Assembly (NCBI RefSeq): GCF_003332305.1
Contig: NZ_QOIO01000001.1
Span: forward strand, 1 to 64,000
Origin: Microvirga aerophila
Lineage (GTDB): Bacteria > Pseudomonadota > Alphaproteobacteria > Rhizobiales > Beijerinckiaceae
Reading direction: 5' to 3'
DNA length: 64,000 nt
This document shows positions 1 to 8,615 of the stretch, one piece after another. The position numbers and the translations under genes are program-made. Below the pieces are notes generated by a model that had not been told where the DNA came from, searched no databases, and saw only the letters and a list, made by a program, of their open reading frames with translations. How positions within the stretch are numbered: position 1 is the first letter of the stretch; each line of letters begins with the position of its first letter.

Positions 1-2
1 GC

Positions 3-260
3 GAGCGTGAGGCGCTGCCTGCCTTCGCCAAAGAGTACCAGAAGCGCGCCGGCATCGAGGGAACAATCTCCGCCGGGGTCCGTGCTCTGCACCTGCGGCG
101 CTCCCGCTACATCGGTCTCGCCAAGACGCATCTCCAGCACGTGCTGACGGCAGCTGCCATGAACCTCATCCGACTAGGGGCTTGGTTCGCGGGCACGCCG
201 CTCGCACGAACCCGGCAATCCGCCTTTACCAAGCTCATGATGGCTCCCGTCCCAGCATGA
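3..260 (+). pseudogene. IS1182-type transposase, C-terminal fragment
   Basis: The frame is open from the window edge and ends at TGA 258-260, giving 85 residues. It reads as the C-terminus of a DDE transposase: a block beginning AGIEGTISAGVRALHLRR, then RYIGLAKTHLQHVLTAAAMN, is typical of IS1182-family enzymes, where the last catalytic Glu lies near the start of this block (family knowledge from memory). The 5' part lies outside the window, so I cannot tell whether the element is intact. No terminal inverted repeat was recognised after the stop codon. Confidence 0.75.
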
Positions 261-484
261 TGAATTCGCCAGCAGTATCTAAACCGAAGCAAGTCCACGC
301 AGGCGATGTGACGATGATCGGGATGAGCGCGAGCGCGATGACCTGGCGCATCAGAGGTCACTCCTGCAATGCCCGGCATCGGAAAGTTCCCGATACCGGG
401 AGGTCGCTCCGGTCTAAGGCGCTGGCGGCCTCGGACGGATCGAACGATCACCCAGCCCGGCTGCCACTCACTGGCGCGAAGAGG

Positions 485-1144
485 TCACTGCACGGTACCG
501 CGGGCCCGGCCACCTTGGACGCGGCAGGAGCATCCGGTCCCAATCGGCGCCGAACTGGTCAAAGTGCAAGTTCGAACGGCGGTCACACAGTATCCGCCGT
601 CGGCCGATGCCACCGGTGTCTGATACGTGGCGTACGGATAGTTGTAGTACGGGTACGTGGCTGCCGCTCCGATCACCGCCCCCGTGGCCAGCCCCGCCCC
701 CCAGCCACCGTAGTAGTTGCCATAGTATGGATAGCGCCCGTAGTAGCGGCCGTAATTGGGATAGCGCCCGCCATAGTACGGATATCGTCCGCGCCACTCA
801 CCACGGTTGACGAAGCGGCCAGGGTTATTGATCGCCGCCTGGCGAAAATCCCCGCGCCCCGGCCGGGCGGCAACCGCACCGCCACGGACGCTGCCGCCCA
901 TCCCGATCCGGGAACCGCCCATGCCGCCGCGCGGGATGTACATCCGGGAGCCGCCGCCATAGCCTCCGCCGCGGAAGCCGCCGCCATAGCCCCCGCCACG
1001 AAAGCCACCGCCGCCGCCGCCAAAGCCGCCGCCGCCAATGCGGGCACCACCCCCGCCACGCCCCCCGCGTTGAGCCTCGGCAACGTCCGGGATCAAGAGA
1101 GCGCCCGCCACAAGAGCACCCAGAACCAAGAGAATCCTGTTCAT
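485..1144 (-). CDS. Exported glycine/tyrosine-rich protein
   Basis: A 219-residue protein with a signal peptide (MNRILLVLGALVAGALLIP, cleavage near AEA-Q). A long Gly/Arg-rich segment of GGGGF and GGGYG repeats (residues about 25-70) follows, then a Tyr/Gly/Arg segment (YPYYGGRYPNYGRYYGRY) and a Cys-containing tail. ATG 1144 is chosen over the ATG six bases upstream because GGAGG lies seven bases before it. Such low-complexity exported proteins are common in this order; their function is unknown and I assign none. A 40-bp tandem operator-like element lies about 90 bp upstream (1233-1272), oriented toward this gene. Confidence 0.75.
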   Translation of the reverse strand: MNRILLVLGALVAGALLIPDVAEAQRGGRGGGGARIGGGGFGGGGGGFRGGGYGGGFRGGGYGGGSRMYIPRGGMGGSRIGMGGSVRGGAVAARPGRGDFRQAAINNPGRFVNRGEWRGRYPYYGGRYPNYGRYYGRYPYYGNYYGGWGAGLATGAVIGAAATYPYYNYPYATYQTPVASADGGYCVTAVRTCTLTSSAPIGTGCSCRVQGGRARGTVQ

Positions 1145-1150
1145 CGGCAT

Positions 1151-1547
1151 CCTCCCATCGCTGCCCGGCGTACAGCTCCACGCAGAGCAGGCCGTTATGA
1201 AGAGAACATATTTTGATCATGTCGGAAGATCGTGCTTGATCCTTTGGGACAAGCGCTTGGCATTTGTGGCCATGAGCCTCTCACCGCGACTTCGCTCTCG
1301 CCGGCGAGAGCGAAGTCCTGAGCTTGCAGCTTGGGAGCGTTTGCGGAGTTCCGCGTCAGGCTTCCCCTGTCACGTTTCGTTCGGTTCGGCGCACTGCATC
1401 GCTTGCGATGGGATGCCGTCGTCCCAATTTGCCAAATTCCCGCAGGTCCGGTCGGGAGGGCAGATCCTCCTAAGAAGACTTGACGGTTCTTCTGCGGCGA
1501 ACACAAGATGTGTCCGTGCGGCAATGGGCCACCTCGGAGCTTATGCG
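1151..1547. other. Divergent intergenic region, glycine-rich gene / porin
   Basis: About 400 bp between the divergent glycine-rich gene and the porin. It holds one tandem operator-like element (1233-1272) and the porin ribosome-binding site. The porin reading frame stays open upstream to 1197, but that stretch lacks porin-like or signal-peptide character, so I treat it as non-coding. Confidence 0.6.
1233..1272 (-). promoter_or_regulatory. AraC/XylS-type tandem operator, copy 1
   Basis: Read toward the glycine-rich gene: half-site one TGGCCACAAATGCCAAG, four-base spacer, half-site two TGTCCCAAAGGATCAAG, then CA. The period is 21 bp. It lies about 90 bp upstream of ATG 1144. The porin on the other side is a possible second target, but the orientation matches the glycine-rich gene. 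Confidence 0.65.
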
Positions 1548-2996
1548 ATGACCCCTGTTCGAACCCTTTTGCTTGGATCCGTGGCGATTGCGGGCACCGC
1601 GGTTCAGGCGGCCGATCTGCCGACAAAAACCGCCGCGCCCGTCGACTATGTCCGGATCTGCTCCACCCACGGTGTCGGCTTCTTCTACATTCCCGGCACG
1701 GAAACCTGTCTGCGCGTCGGCGGCCGCGTGCGGGCCGAGTATCTGTACGTCGAGCCGACCGACCGCTCCCAGGACGCCGTCGGCTTCCGCGCCCGCGGCC
1801 GCATCAACATCGACACCCGCACGGCCACTGCCTATGGAACGCTGCGCAGCTACATCCGCATGGAAATCACCCGCAGCAGCGGCGCGTACACCGGTGGCGA
1901 CATCACCACGAGCTCCAACATCGCTCAGGCCTTCATCCAGTTCGGCGGGCTGACAGCAGGACGCACAGTTTCCTTCTTCACACATCCAGACTTACCGGCT
2001 CCGAACTTCGGCGATCTGCGCTTCGACGATCCTACGAACGCTGAAGTGAACCTGCTGGCTTACACCTTCTCGTTCGGCAATGGCTTCTCGGCCAGCCTGT
2101 CGCTCGAAGATGGTCTCGAGCGCCGGGTCAACAACGAGCTGAATTTCCCTCTGTTCGGGGTGGGCAGCCCGGCTCAGGTCCTGGCCCCGATCCCGTTCGA
2201 CTATGGCGGCGAGCGCATACCCGACGTTGTCGCCAACCTCCGCTACACCGGCACCTGGGGCGGCGCACAGCTCTCCGGCGCGCTGCATCAGATCCGCGAC
2301 GTGGCTTTCGGCCTCACCACTGTCGATGGCGTGACCGTTCCCGTCATCAACCCGATCACCGGCCTGCCCTATCCGGCTCATGCTGACACGGATTACGGAT
2401 TCGCGCTCGCGGCGCATGCCTACGCCAACCTGCCGTTTCTTGGGACCGGGGACACGGGCTGGATCTCAGCGACCTACACGGATGGGGCAGTCGGCTACAT
2501 CAATGCTGGCCAAGCGGGCCCCATCAGCAATGGCTTCATCAGCGCCGGCCGGATCGCCCAGCCCTTTGCCGATGCCTTCGTCGATCCCCTCACGGGTGAG
2601 TTCAAGACCAACAAGGCCTATGGCGTCGCGGGTGGCATCAATCACAATTGGACGCCAACCATCCAGACGAACGTTTTCGGATCCTGGATGCGCTTCGACG
2701 CCTCTGGGATCGCCCAGTACGTGGTGCCGGCAAGTGCGGCGGCGGTAGCCTCCAGCATCGCCGGCACAACCACGGGCCTTGTTGACTTCAATGAGTACCG
2801 TGCAGGCGCCAACGTGATCTGGACGCCGGTGGAAGGCTTCCTGATCGGTGTCGAGGCGCTCTACATCCGGGTCGATCCCCGCGGACGCGTGGCCGTTCCG
2901 CTCACGGATGCTTCCGGCGAGCCGACGGGGGGCTTCAGGGCAGCCGGATCGGACGATACTTGGGAAGGTCGCCTCCGCATCCAGCGTGATTTCTGA
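1548..2996 (+). CDS. Alphaproteobacterial outer-membrane porin (Porin_2 family)
   Basis: A 482-residue outer-membrane porin resembling RopA/Omp2b. A signal peptide (TLLLGSVAIAGTAVQA) is followed by the family hallmark APVDYVRICSTHGVGFFYIP, then GTETCLRVGGRVRAEY with its two-cysteine arrangement. Alternating beta-strand sequence follows (SYIRMEITRSSG, AFIQFGGLTAGRT, GFSASLSLEDG), ending in aromatic Phe (LRIQRDF) as expected for BAM-dependent assembly. ATG 1548 has GGAG about eight bases upstream and directly precedes the signal peptide. It would form a general diffusion channel. It stands alone, divergent from the glycine-rich gene. Confidence 0.9.
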   Translation: MTPVRTLLLGSVAIAGTAVQAADLPTKTAAPVDYVRICSTHGVGFFYIPGTETCLRVGGRVRAEYLYVEPTDRSQDAVGFRARGRINIDTRTATAYGTLRSYIRMEITRSSGAYTGGDITTSSNIAQAFIQFGGLTAGRTVSFFTHPDLPAPNFGDLRFDDPTNAEVNLLAYTFSFGNGFSASLSLEDGLERRVNNELNFPLFGVGSPAQVLAPIPFDYGGERIPDVVANLRYTGTWGGAQLSGALHQIRDVAFGLTTVDGVTVPVINPITGLPYPAHADTDYGFALAAHAYANLPFLGTGDTGWISATYTDGAVGYINAGQAGPISNGFISAGRIAQPFADAFVDPLTGEFKTNKAYGVAGGINHNWTPTIQTNVFGSWMRFDASGIAQYVVPASAAAVASSIAGTTTGLVDFNEYRAGANVIWTPVEGFLIGVEALYIRVDPRGRVAVPLTDASGEPTGGFRAAGSDDTWEGRLRIQRDF

Positions 2997-3381
2997 GCCG
3001 CTCCCCATATCAAGGGGATCTGGCCATGGAAGGCACAAGGCCTTCCGAGCCTTGGGTTGGCAAGTCGGCCGACTCACAATGGCCTGCTCGGGGTGACGCC
3101 GCCGATCTTGCCGACGAATTGGGCCGTGCCGACGGCCAGAGTTATGCAAGGCCTTTTCTGGGGCAGAAATCCCGGCCCTCTTCGGGACCTGAACCGCGGC
3201 ATGTGTCCCAAACTGCAAATTACCTGACCAAAACGGTCAAGCACGCCGCCCGCCGGGCGGGATACTGAAGGCAGCCAAGGGACTGCCACACCAAGACCGT
3301 TTGGCCGCGTCTCCCAAGGGTGTGGCGAACCCAGCGGCGCGTTCTCTGCTTGTCTCAGCGCTGATGTGCACGAGGGGCGCC
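2997..3381. other. Intergenic region before GH1-like gene
   Basis: About 385 bp containing one tandem operator-like element (3204-3243). No convincing gene was found on either strand. Confidence 0.5.
3204..3243 (+). promoter_or_regulatory. AraC/XylS-type tandem operator, copy 2
   Basis: Half-site one TGTCCCAAACTGCAAAT, spacer, half-site two TGACCAAAACGGTCAAG, then CA; 21-bp period. It lies 138 bp upstream of the GH1-like gene start at 3382, in the orientation shared by the other copies. Confidence 0.7.
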
Positions 3382-4734
3382 ATGACTGATCGTTTGCATG
3401 ATAACGCCCCGGACCGCCAACCAGCCCGAGTCACCCTGTTCCTGTTCGCGACCGGCATCGAGAATAGCTATCCCACGATCCGGGACGGCCGCGTGCGCCG
3501 GGACCAGATGGAGGAATGCGGGCACTACCGGCAGTGGCGGCGTGACTTCGAGCTCCTGGAGGACCTGAACATCCGCTTCCTGCGGTACGGCCCTCCCGTG
3601 CACAAAACTTTCCTCGGGCAGGGCCGCCACGACTGGGAGTTCACGGACCTGACGTTCGCTTGGCTGAAGGAACACGACGTCATCCCCATCGTCGACCTGT
3701 GCCACTTCGGGGTGCCGGACTGGATCGGCGACTTCCAGAACCCGGACTTCCCGGCGCTCTTCGCCGAATACGCCCGAGCCTTCGCGCACCGCTTCCCGTG
3801 GGTCCAATTCTACACCCCGGTCAACGAGATGTTCATCTGCGCCCAGTTCTCGGCAGCCTTCGGCTGGTGGAACGAGCAACTGAAGAGCGACCGGGCCTTC
3901 GTCACCGCGCTCAGGCACATGGCCAAGGCGAACGTGCTGGCCATGTACGCTATCCTGGAGGAGCGTCCCGACGCCATCTTCATCCAGAGCGAGTCGACGG
4001 AGTACTTCCATGCCGACAACCCCAAGGCGATCAAGTGTGCGGAGTTCTACAATGCCAGGCGGTTCCTCTCGCTCGACCTGAACTACGGATATCCGGTCAA
4101 CTCGCACATGCACGAGTACCTGCTCGACAACGGCATGACCCGGGAGGAATACCACTTCTTCCTGGACAACACCCTGCGCCACCACTGCATCATGGGCAAC
4201 GACTTCTATCACTCCAACGAGCATCGGGTGGGCGCCGGCGGCGAGATCCGGCCGGCCGGCGAGGTGTTCGGCTATGACGAGATCACGCGCCAGTATCACG
4301 ATCGCTACGGCCTGCCGGTCATGCACACCGAGACCAACTTCGACCAGGGCCACGCGGGTGACGAGGCCGTCGACTGGCTCTGGAAGCAGTGGGCCAACGT
4401 CCTGCGGGTGCGCAACAACCGGGTGCCCATCGTCGGCTTCACCTGGTACTCGCTCACCGACCAGATCGATTGGGACATTGCCCTTCGCGAGCAGCGGGGG
4501 CGAGTGAACCCACGGGGGCTGTACGATCTTGATCGCAACATCCGACCCGTCGGGGAAGCCTTCAAGAAGCTTCTCTCCCAGTGGCGTGAGGTCTTGCCGA
4601 CCCAGAGCGTCTGCCTGTTCGTGCCGGTCATGCTCCCGAGTGAGTATGACACGCCGGTGGCGGCCCGTCGGCGCGAAGGATGGCGTCGATACCTGCGCCA
4701 CGAGCTGAAGACCAAGCCCGAACTCAGGAGCTAG
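3382..4734 (+). CDS. Glycoside hydrolase family 1-like protein
   Basis: A 450-residue (beta/alpha)8 glycosidase-like protein. The acid/base motif of clan GH-A is present as TPVNEM (Glu149). The expected nucleophile region is MHTETNFDQ (Glu317) rather than the usual ITENG, so the nucleophile strand is divergent. Other GH1-like features are VDLCHFGVPDW (compare LYHWDLP) and GFTWYSLTDQIDWD near residue 355. There is no signal peptide, so it is probably cytoplasmic. The start at 3382 has GAGGGG just upstream; ATG 3364 is an alternative. The natural substrate cannot be inferred. A tandem operator-like element precedes it. Confidence 0.75.
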   Translation: MTDRLHDNAPDRQPARVTLFLFATGIENSYPTIRDGRVRRDQMEECGHYRQWRRDFELLEDLNIRFLRYGPPVHKTFLGQGRHDWEFTDLTFAWLKEHDVIPIVDLCHFGVPDWIGDFQNPDFPALFAEYARAFAHRFPWVQFYTPVNEMFICAQFSAAFGWWNEQLKSDRAFVTALRHMAKANVLAMYAILEERPDAIFIQSESTEYFHADNPKAIKCAEFYNARRFLSLDLNYGYPVNSHMHEYLLDNGMTREEYHFFLDNTLRHHCIMGNDFYHSNEHRVGAGGEIRPAGEVFGYDEITRQYHDRYGLPVMHTETNFDQGHAGDEAVDWLWKQWANVLRVRNNRVPIVGFTWYSLTDQIDWDIALREQRGRVNPRGLYDLDRNIRPVGEAFKKLLSQWREVLPTQSVCLFVPVMLPSEYDTPVAARRREGWRRYLRHELKTKPELRS

Positions 4735-5041
4735 CGTCATACCTTCACCATCACTATTGAGGAAGGCATTCGACGTTATACGCAATGATGATTTGCGCTG
4801 GGTCTGCAGCACCTGCTCGTTTCAAGGCGCCCAAGCCGGCTTCAGCTTGGATCCTGCCTCCCTTAGGGTATCCTCGATTTTTGACGTTGCGTCCTTGCAT
4901 CGGTCCTCGATAGTGAACTCCTGGAATGCGACCGTTGGGCCCAGTCTCCACTCAGCCCTGTCATTCGTCGCTGCGGGGCTGACCGAGTAGGAGAAAATCC
5001 AAATCTGAATCCACATTGCTGGACCTGCCTCTCTGAATCCA

Positions 5042-5152
5042 CATGACGACGCGCCCGTCGATCCTGCTGTCGCGCATCCAGCTGAAGATGTCGTTGATCG
5101 CCTCCAGCGGCTTCAGCGAATAATGAACCTTCAACTTCCCCTCACCCGCGAA
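5042..5152 (-). pseudogene. Zinc-type alcohol dehydrogenase, C-terminal remnant
   Basis: About 37 codons read FAGEGKLKVHYSLKPLEAIN followed by DIFSWMRDSRIDGRVVM. This resembles the conserved C-terminal end of medium-chain zinc alcohol dehydrogenases (Y-S-L-x-x-x-N-x-A-F-x-x-M-x-x-G-x-I-D-G-R-V-V). The preceding part (an ADGIET stretch) is in another frame and nothing further upstream matches. I read it as a relic; the assignment rests on this short block only. Confidence 0.4.
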
Positions 5153-5648
5153 CTGGGAGAGTCTCGATGCCGTCCGCCAGATCCACAACGGCCCGCGGGT
5201 GTCGCTGCTTTCCCATTCGCCACTGCTCCCGCTTGGTCGCAATTACGCCAGCCGCCACGCATTCCGCCCCAAGAGAAATGTCCCGCCCGTGGCGCTCTTC
5301 CTTGGCGGCTTTTCCGATTGGCGGGGCTCGCAATGGTACGCAACTTGCCCCTACGTGCCGGCGGTCGATTGTTAACCGGGAGAGGCAAGGTCTGGCTTGC
5401 TCTCGTGGGCCATCGGCTTACCCGATTGCGCCGGACCTGGCATGCCACTATCTCAAGGATCCGAGTTTCTCGATGTCGCGGATTGCCTGCTTCTGGGCTT
5501 TCAGGAGACCACTGCCTTCACGCTTCCTTCAGGCAACGGACCGGCCTCAGGCCGACGCAAATGCGCGCCCAATTGAACGGCAGCCCAGAGGGTGCTCCGG
5601 ATTGATCGCTAGACGCGGGTCCTGTCGGAAACGAAGCTAACTCCGCTG

Positions 5649-5688
5649 TGTCCCAAATTGCCAAGCAACAGTCCCAAGCCGTCAAGCA
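5649..5688 (+). promoter_or_regulatory. AraC/XylS-type tandem operator, copy 3
   Basis: Half-site one TGTCCCAAATTGCCAAG, spacer CAAC, half-site two AGTCCCAAGCCGTCAAG, then CA. It is one of the best matches to the consensus and lies 53 bp upstream of the broken Spy-like gene at 5742. Confidence 0.75.
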
Positions 5689-5741
5689 AGCCGCAGTCCA
5701 GCCCGTAGGCTTGCAGGCGTGGGAATCAGCAGGAGACCGAG

Positions 5742-6272
5742 ATGCGTAAGGGAATGATCAGCACCGTGGCGGCCTTGTTCATCGTGGGCGCACCGATGGC
5801 CCAGGCACAGCAAGCCAGCTCCGGCCCCGGCAGTCCGCCCGAAAGCGGCCGGCTGACTCAAGCCGAGTTCAAGATGCTGACCGATGTTCGGGTTGGGGTA
5901 ATCCGAGCAGCGCTGCAACTCCTCCCGGAGCAGGAGAAACTCTGGCCCGCTGTGGACGAGGCGATCCGCGCTAGGGCCGAGACGCGCTACCGCCGGCTGG
6001 CAGTGCTGAGAGAGCGCCTGGACCAGCCACGCAACATCGATCCGGTGCAACTCTACCGTCAGCGGGCCGATGTCTTGGCGGACCGTGCGGCGGGCCTGAG
6101 GAAGCTTGCCGATGCCTAGCAGCCGCTCTACCAGACCCTCACGCCCGAATAGAAGACACGGCTGCGCCTCGTGACGGCACATGCGATTGGGGGGCTCCGG
6201 ACTGCCATGGAGAACCGCCGCATGGAGGTGGATGAGGAGGAGGACATCGAGCTTTGGGTTCTCCCCAATTAA
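5742..6272 (+). pseudogene. Spy/CpxP-like LTXXQ periplasmic protein, two in-frame stops
   Basis: The open part encodes 125 residues: a signal peptide (ISTVAALFIVGAPMAQAQ) then a helical domain with LTQAEFKMLTDVRV and LLPEQEKLWPAVDEAIRA, typical of LTXXQ-motif proteins. Translation continues in the same frame past TAG 6117-6119 and TAG 6150-6152 with clear family sequence (QPLYQTLTPE, then KTRLRLVTAHAIGGLRTAME) to TAA 6270-6272. The natural residues were probably Trp (TGG) and Gln (CAG), each one base from TAG. The gene therefore looks inactivated unless amber codons are suppressed. A tandem operator-like element lies 53 bp upstream. Confidence 0.75.
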
Positions 6273-6332
6273 GCTGATCCAGGACAGTGCGCCTGATGTC
6301 GAACGCAGAGTCCACGAGGATGGAGGATGGTC

Positions 6333-6590
6333 ATGCTGCCCATGAAATTCCTGTACCGTGCCGGATTGGCGCTGGCCGCGTTCACCGCCCTCTCCACGGC
6401 CCCGGGGCCTACGAACGCAGTCGTTTACTGCAAGACGGTCGGCGTGCCGAAGGGCTGCGTCGCGCGGCCAGTCGCGCCAGTGGCCCGACGTGCCGCGGTG
6501 ACACCCGGCGTCGGCGCCGCAGGCATTGGGATCCGCCCGGGTACCCCAATGAACCGCGGCGGTCCGGTCAATCGCGTCGGTCGACGCTGA
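6333..6590 (+). CDS. Small exported protein with paired cysteines
   Basis: An 85-residue protein with a signal peptide (FLYRAGLALAAFTALSTA). The mature region begins VVYCKTVGVPKGCVARP, with two cysteines eight residues apart, and ends in a Pro/Arg/Gly/Val-rich tail (GVGAAGIGIRPGTPMNRGG). Short exported proteins with this cysteine block are found in related bacteria as far as I recall; the function is unknown. ATG 6333 is preferred because GGAGG lies six bases upstream; ATG 6327 overlaps that site. It sits 60 bp after the broken Spy-like gene. Confidence 0.65.
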   Translation: MLPMKFLYRAGLALAAFTALSTAPGPTNAVVYCKTVGVPKGCVARPVAPVARRAAVTPGVGAAGIGIRPGTPMNRGGPVNRVGRR

Positions 6591-7070
6591 GCGGGTCACG
6601 CATTCGCCGGGTCTGGAACCTGCGCAACGCGGCATGAGACCCGTGTTGATGAGCATCGACAACCACCCCAATTCCCGGATTGGGGATAGCAGCGGCAAAG
6701 AAGAGTGGGACGCCGCGACAGCCACACCGAGGGCCGAGTAAACTCAGCCGCGGACAGGCGGTGTCCTAAAAGGTTCAGCCCCTGTCTCGAACGGTCAAGC
6801 TAGCTGTCCTCGGATATGGAATGATCTGCTTCCCGATGGCCATCAGTTCCGACTCCCACACCGAATGCCCATCACTTCGCGATGATCGTTCGTGTCGAAC
6901 CTGACAGCTTCCAGTCGATGGAGCAGAGGATGTCTCGGTGCAAAGGCGATGGAACGTCAACAACGACGCCTTGCTGCCTACGCCAGCTCAGCCCGCGAGC
7001 TGGTTGGCATAGGGCCGATGCATGTCATGCCACCGCACTTGGATACCCGTCGGCGCATCAAGGAGATCTC
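6591..7070. other. Intergenic region before broken lipoprotein gene
   Basis: About 480 bp. It holds one tandem operator-like element (6762-6801) and, at its right end, a strong AAGGAGA ribosome-binding site for the lipoprotein pseudogene at 7071. No other gene was recognised. Confidence 0.5.
6762..6801 (+). promoter_or_regulatory. AraC/XylS-type tandem operator, copy 4
   Basis: Half-site one TGTCCTAAAAGGTTCAG, spacer CCCC, half-site two TGTCTCGAACGGTCAAG, then CT. A weaker match, but with the correct 21-bp period and oriented toward the broken lipoprotein gene 270 bp downstream. Confidence 0.55.
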
Positions 7071-7274
7071 ATGCGAACGATCATCGCCGCGTTTGTGGCA
7101 AGTACTTTACTGACAGGTTGAGTCTCAATCTCCGGTTCGAACTCGCTGCCGCTGAACTACGTCTCGACCCAGTCCACCCAATCACCGGGTTTCCGCAATG
7201 ACTCCTTTGGGGGCCGCAATGCCGATGCGAGGCTTGCCTCGCTAACGGCCTTTATTTCGCTCTGCATTGGTTGA
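7071..7274 (+). pseudogene. Small lipoprotein with the lipobox cysteine replaced by a stop
   Basis: ATG 7071 follows AAGGAGATCTC and opens a lipoprotein signal sequence, RTIIAAFVASTLLTG, stopped by TGA at 7119-7121. That is exactly where a lipobox (LLTG-C) would carry cysteine, and TGT or TGC to TGA is one base change. The frame then stays open for 50 codons (VSISGSNSLPLNYVS, GFRNDSFGGRNADARLA) to TGA 7272-7274. I infer a 67-residue lipoprotein inactivated by one nonsense mutation; a sequencing error or recoding is possible. Confidence 0.6.
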
Positions 7275-7321
7275 TCTGAACCGGAGCGAACAGTCCCTGA
7301 CTGTTTGGGCCAGTTGGTCAG

Positions 7322-8428
7322 TCACCTGGGCCGACCGTCACTCCGCCAAGCTGTGGGTGTCCGGCCCGACCAGCGCCGGAAGGCGCGGGTGAAGGCACTG
7401 GCCTCGGAGTAACCGAGCGCTGCCGCGATCTGTCCGAGCGACACATCGGTCTGATCCAGCAGTTGCCGCGCGATCTCGAAGCGGATCTCGTTGGTGATGG
7501 TTCGGTAGCCCGAGCCGCTGTCCCTCAGGCGCCGACTCAGGGTACGGCGGTGCATCGCCAGCAGGTCGGCAATGTCCTCCGCCGAGCAGCGGGTGCTTGT
7601 CAGTCGTGTGCGCAGCAGCCGGCGGATGTCATCTGAAAACTCGGATCCCAAGTTGCCCCGCAGCCGCCGGAGTTGCTCCTTCAGCATGGCGTGCAGCAGA
7701 GGGTCGGCACCCGTCACTTTGCGCTTCAGGTCTTTGGCCGAGAACACGAGGGTGGCGCTCTCCTGGCTGAATCGGACAGGGGCCCGGAAATGGCGTCGAT
7801 AGGGCTCGGGATCGGCAGGGGCCGTCCGAGGCACGAGCACCTCGGTCGGCCTCCAGTCGGCGCCGCACAGGGTGCGCAGTGCATTGAGTGCAATGGCCAG
7901 GGACGCGTCGGTGATCTGCTCCGCACTCTCCGTCTGCGGCTGATAGGCTGCATACGTTAGCAGGACCATGCTCTCACTGACCGTCAACGAGGCAACCACG
8001 GCACGATCTTGGACAGCCAGGTTGGATACAAGTCCATCGAGGGCCGCGCCCACGGTTTCGGAATGCTGCATCAGCCGCCCGATCAGATCCATGGACAGGA
8101 TCGTAGCGCGCTGCCCGACCAGCAGCCCGAAATGCGAACAGCGCGTATGCGCAACACACAGGTTGTACAACTTGGAGAGAGCGGTGAACGCCACGACGTT
8201 CGTGCCGTCGTCGAACAGGCTCGGATCGAGCCCAGCCTCGCGGATCAACGAATCGGGCTTAATGCCGAAGTTGCGCAGGGTCGGAGCAATTTCCTTACTG
8301 ACCCCAAGGTGGATGTAACCCGGGGGAAGGGTTTGTTGGGACGTCTCGAAAGCGGTGGCTGGGATCAGTATAGGATGCCCCGAGTCACGACCAGGACCCA
8401 GAGACGCCTGCTTGCTGTCACCGCTCAT
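7322..8428 (-). CDS. AraC-family regulator with arabinose-binding-like sensor domain
   Basis: A 368-residue transcription factor. Residues about 45-240 are the Arabinose_bd-type ligand domain of OruR/VirS-like regulators (LPPGYIHLGVSKEIAPTLRN, HFGLLVGQRATILS, YRRHFRAPVRFSQES). Residues about 265-360 are the double helix-turn-helix AraC domain (LLAMHRRTLSRRLRDSG, then LGYSEASAFTRAFRRWSG). ATG 8428 has a G-rich Shine-Dalgarno sequence upstream; the longer upstream frame is antisense to other sequence and is rejected. It is very similar to the regulator at 40710-41816, and the DNA-binding part also to that at 29738-30175, making it a candidate for binding the repeated tandem element. The inducer is unknown. 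Confidence 0.85.
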   Translation of the reverse strand: MSGDSKQASLGPGRDSGHPILIPATAFETSQQTLPPGYIHLGVSKEIAPTLRNFGIKPDSLIREAGLDPSLFDDGTNVVAFTALSKLYNLCVAHTRCSHFGLLVGQRATILSMDLIGRLMQHSETVGAALDGLVSNLAVQDRAVVASLTVSESMVLLTYAAYQPQTESAEQITDASLAIALNALRTLCGADWRPTEVLVPRTAPADPEPYRRHFRAPVRFSQESATLVFSAKDLKRKVTGADPLLHAMLKEQLRRLRGNLGSEFSDDIRRLLRTRLTSTRCSAEDIADLLAMHRRTLSRRLRDSGSGYRTITNEIRFEIARQLLDQTDVSLGQIAAALGYSEASAFTRAFRRWSGRTPTAWRSDGRPR

Positions 8429-8615
8429 CGTCGTGCCCCCCGTTGAGTTCCAAACACATGGCGCACGCCTCACAACCGGTGTCGCCGAATACCTTGAACG
8501 TGATTGGACCCGGCCGGAATCGCGTGCTCCCTTGCCGTGAGGATCCACCGGAAGATTCCTGGCCCCATCCATGATTCGCGTGATGCATGGGGCGCGGGCA
8601 GCACGTACGGCCCTC

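Larger units (their letters stand above)
4735..5741. other. 1-kb region with gene remnants
   Basis: No intact gene was recognised. It contains a short C-terminal remnant of an alcohol dehydrogenase on the minus strand (5042-5152) and a tandem operator-like element at its right end (5649-5688). The other open frames have low-complexity or unrecognisable translations. Confidence 0.5.

Noticed and set aside
1197..1547. Upstream extension of the porin frame
   Set aside because: It would precede a signal peptide and crosses the operator element; ATG 1548 has a good ribosome-binding site.
3355..4812. 485-codon open frame antisense to the GH1-like gene
   Set aside because: It mirrors the codon structure of the plus-strand gene in high-GC DNA and has no domain-like sequence.
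7290..7328. Possible fifteenth operator (CCTGACTGTTTGGGCCA followed by a weak second half)
   Set aside because: The second half-site matches poorly, and the sequence overlaps the 3' end of the AraC gene at 7322, unlike all other copies.
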